NCBI GenBank assembly: GCA_024763185.1
Contig: JANTFY010000112.1
Coordinates: 1 to 7,300 of the forward strand
Direction: 5' to 3'
Length of the DNA: 7,300 bases
Source: Gammaproteobacteria bacterium
Lineage (GTDB): Bacteria; Pseudomonadota; Gammaproteobacteria; GCA-001735895
Shown: piece after piece, positions 5,984-7,300 of the stretch
How positions within the stretch are numbered: position 1 is the first letter of the stretch
Layout of the letters: each line of letters begins with the position of its first letter
Notes under the pieces: model-generated
Databases searched by the model: none
The model's input: only the letters and a program-made list of their open reading frames with translations
What the model was told of the DNA's origin: nothing
Program-made: the position numbers and the translations under genes

Positions 5984-6919
5984 ATGCTTTCAAGAGTTGC
6001 AGAAACCATTTACTGGATCGGTCGCTTTCAGGAACGTGCTGAAAACACAGCGCGCCTGATCAAGGTCAATACCAACCTGACACTGGATTTACCGCAGGGC
6101 ATCATACCCTACTGGGACCCCTTGATCAGCATTCTTGGCTGCGAGGAGCTGTATGCAGAACGTCATCCGGAAAGAACCGAGCGACGTATCGTTAATTTTC
6201 TGATCAGTGATGAAACCAATCCATCTTCTATCCTCGCCTCATTGGCTAATGCCAGGGAAAATGCGCGTACTATCCGCGATATTCTGCCACGAGAAGGCTG
6301 GGAGGTAATTAACGCGACCTACCACCATGCACTTGAAAATAAAGGCGACAGTTATTCACGGGCCGGGCGCCAAATCTACCTGGATCAGATTATGGAGAGT
6401 CTGCAGCATAGTACCGGCTTGCTGGCTGGAGCGATGAATCATGACATGGCTTACGATTTTCTTAACCTGGGCCGCAAACTGGAACGTGCTGACATGACCA
6501 CGCGTATTATTGATGTGCGTAGCGATTTCAATCCGCCTGAAGATATGCCAAAACTTCGACCTTTCGAGGACATGGTGTGGATGAGTATTCTAAAATCTCT
6601 CAGTGCCTACCAGATGTACCGCCAATCGATGCAGATCAGAATCAATCGTCAAGGGGTTACCAAGTTCCTGTTTTGTGATGGGTTGTTTCCACGGTCAGTG
6701 GCTTATTGCGTTAATTTTATGGAATATTATCTAAAACGTTTACCCAAACCCGATAACTGTAAATGTGGATTGCACCTGGAAAAATTACACGACCTGCTGG
6801 ATAAGCCATTGCGTAAGGAATTAGACAACAAGGCGCTGCACAATTATATCGACAAGGTTCAACAACAACTGGCCAAGTTGCACAATAACATCACCACCAG
6901 TTACTTCCCCCAGGTATAG
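5984..6919 (+). CDS. Alpha-E domain protein (COG2307 type)
   Basis: The 311-residue product begins MLSRVAETIYWIGRFQER, the signature of alpha-E proteins, an all-helical family almost always encoded beside circularly permuted ATP-grasp genes. The conserved helix motif GRFQERAENTARLI (13-26) recurs as GRKLERADMTTRII (163-176), and a related charged helix, ANARENARTIRDILPREGWE (88-107), lies between. Conserved Arg/Glu pairs on these helices are the expected functional residues. No signal peptide, membrane segment or known catalytic motif is seen. Length is normal for the family and the frame is intact. It follows the ATP-grasp gene by 91 bases on the same strand, probably in the same operon but possibly with its own control, since the gap has a hairpin. 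In some bacteria alpha-E is fused to the ATP-grasp protein, supporting a physical partnership. Its biochemical role is unknown; a scaffold or regulatory subunit of the ligase is an inference. Confidence 0.94.
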   Translation: MLSRVAETIYWIGRFQERAENTARLIKVNTNLTLDLPQGIIPYWDPLISILGCEELYAERHPERTERRIVNFLISDETNPSSILASLANARENARTIRDILPREGWEVINATYHHALENKGDSYSRAGRQIYLDQIMESLQHSTGLLAGAMNHDMAYDFLNLGRKLERADMTTRIIDVRSDFNPPEDMPKLRPFEDMVWMSILKSLSAYQMYRQSMQIRINRQGVTKFLFCDGLFPRSVAYCVNFMEYYLKRLPKPDNCKCGLHLEKLHDLLDKPLRKELDNKALHNYIDKVQQQLAKLHNNITTSYFPQV

Positions 6920-6925
6920 CCAGGT

Positions 6926-6959
6926 CCATCTCGGCATGTTTCCACGTTATTACCGATGG
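6926..6959 (+). other. Weak hairpin just after the alpha-E stop
   Basis: CCATCTCGG (6926-6934) can pair with CCGATGG (6953-6959), giving seven base pairs with a two-base bulge and an 18-base loop. No T-run follows, so I do not call it a terminator. It could protect the 3' end of the transcript. Confidence 0.2.
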
Positions 6960-7059
6960 TGAATATTGCAATCACAGGGCCTAAACTTACTGGCGATGTT
7001 TGTTGAAGCCGTGCAGTGGATTACTTTCCTGCTGCTATTGCCGGACTCGGCGTCGCTTA

Positions 7060-7079
7060 GTGCTTGAATTTTCAGGCAC
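7060..7079 (+). other. Short stem-loop in the gap after alpha-E
   Basis: GTGCTTGA (7060-7067) pairs with TCAGGCAC (7072-7079) through eight base pairs, including one G-T wobble, around a four-base ATTT loop. The sequence after it is CGGTTAAACC, without a T-run. It sits about 140 bases after the alpha-E stop, so it may mark or stabilise the transcript end, but it is not a canonical intrinsic terminator. Confidence 0.3.
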
Positions 7080-7115
7080 GGTTAAACCCATTAACTACCT
7101 CGATCCAGTAAAAGG

Positions 7116-7172
7116 TTTCATTCTACCTTCACCACCTATTCACACTTTCTTCACTCTCCTTTAATTATTATT
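7116..7172 (+). other. 57-base G-free, C/T-rich tract; candidate Rho-loading region
   Basis: There is no G on the plus strand over these 57 bases, while about 18 are C, many in CT/TC/CC steps. RNA copied from this strand would be unstructured and C-rich over G, the type of sequence Rho factor loads on. It lies after the alpha-E gene, where no intrinsic terminator is visible. The rest of 6920-7240 holds two weak hairpins and no convincing gene. Confidence 0.3.
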
Positions 7173-7229
7173 GCCACCGGCCTGCCGCGATGTGGATATA
7201 CATACTGGCAGCCAAGCAAATCAAAAATG

Positions 7230-7234
7230 AAGAG
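7230..7234 (+). promoter_or_regulatory. Ribosome binding site of the gene at 7241
   Basis: AAGAG lies six bases before the ATG at 7241 and supports that start. The nearby ATG at 7227 runs into a TGA after three codons. Confidence 0.45.
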
Positions 7235-7240
7235 TTGACC

Positions 7241-7300
7241 ATGAGTATATCCCGGTTTCCACAGTTGAAGATCGAGCCGCTGAGCAAGAGCAAACTGAAG
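7241..7300 (+). CDS. Start of an unidentified gene (C-terminus cut by window edge)
   Basis: Twenty codons are visible from the ATG at 7241, giving MSISRFPQLKIEPLSKSKLK, with no stop before the window ends. I do not recognise the family; the fragment is basic and shows no signal peptide. A purine-rich AAGAG six bases upstream supports translation from this ATG. It is separated from alpha-E by 321 bases that include a G-free tract, so it is probably a separate transcription unit. A poor promoter candidate, TTGCCA (7171-7176) with GATATA (7195-7200) 18 bases on, lies just upstream. The fragment does not resemble the start of the small transglutaminase often found in this kind of locus. Confidence 0.5.
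   Translation, partial: MSISRFPQLKIEPLSKSKLK

Noticed and set aside
822..7088. GGTTTAACCG (822-831) and its inverse CGGTTAAACC (7079-7088) flanking the locus
   Set aside because: Ten-base matches of this sort are expected many times by chance in 7.3 kb, and there is no target duplication or mobile gene to suggest element ends.
6920..7240. tRNA, CRISPR array or degraded transglutaminase gene in the gap after alpha-E
   Set aside because: I found no cloverleaf-like arms, no spaced repeats and no transglutaminase motif (Cys, His or Asp blocks) in any readable frame.

Overview
The window carries a compact bacterial locus built around Anbu, a proteasome/HslV-like peptidase. The four main genes are an anbu-like gene on the minus strand (truncated at the left edge), then a plus-strand run of a 1133-residue transglutaminase-like/DUF2126 (putative amidoligase) fusion, a 481-residue circularly permuted ATP-grasp protein and a 311-residue alpha-E protein. 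A fifth gene starts at 7241 and is cut by the right edge after 20 codons. The host looks like a Proteobacterium, probably a gammaproteobacterium: the four families are best known together there, base composition is near balanced, and two plus-strand genes have classic AAGGAG/GGAG ribosome binding sites. This placement is inference from protein style, not from a search.

Layout. 1-773 (minus) is anbu, with Thr2 exposed after Met removal and the Asp and Lys expected of the Ntn-hydrolase active site. 774-1034 is an AT-rich divergent intergenic region that should hold both promoters. 1035-4436 is the fusion protein, with a visible Cys206-His255-Asp271 triad in its N-terminal part and His/Gly-rich and E-x-N-x-H motifs in its C-terminal part. 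After only 10 bases comes the ATP-grasp gene (4447-5892), whose ribosome binding site overlaps the preceding stop codon. A 91-base gap with an imperfect hairpin precedes alpha-E (5984-6919). 6920-7240 has no convincing gene; it holds weak hairpins and a 57-base tract without any G, a candidate Rho loading region.

How the genes may work together. Published comparative genomics groups Anbu, transglutaminase-like proteins, DUF2126, the circularly permuted ATP-grasp and alpha-E into one predicted system that makes and/or removes peptide or amide linkages. The ATP-grasp and DUF2126 parts would be ligases, the transglutaminase-like domain a peptidase or transferase, Anbu the degrading chamber, and alpha-E a helical partner of unknown role. 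The substrate remains unknown, so this is the most biologically open part of the window. Local points of interest are the divergent anbu, the absence of a separate small transglutaminase gene directly after alpha-E, and an 11-base sequence (AATTAGCTAAA) shared between the two regulatory gaps.
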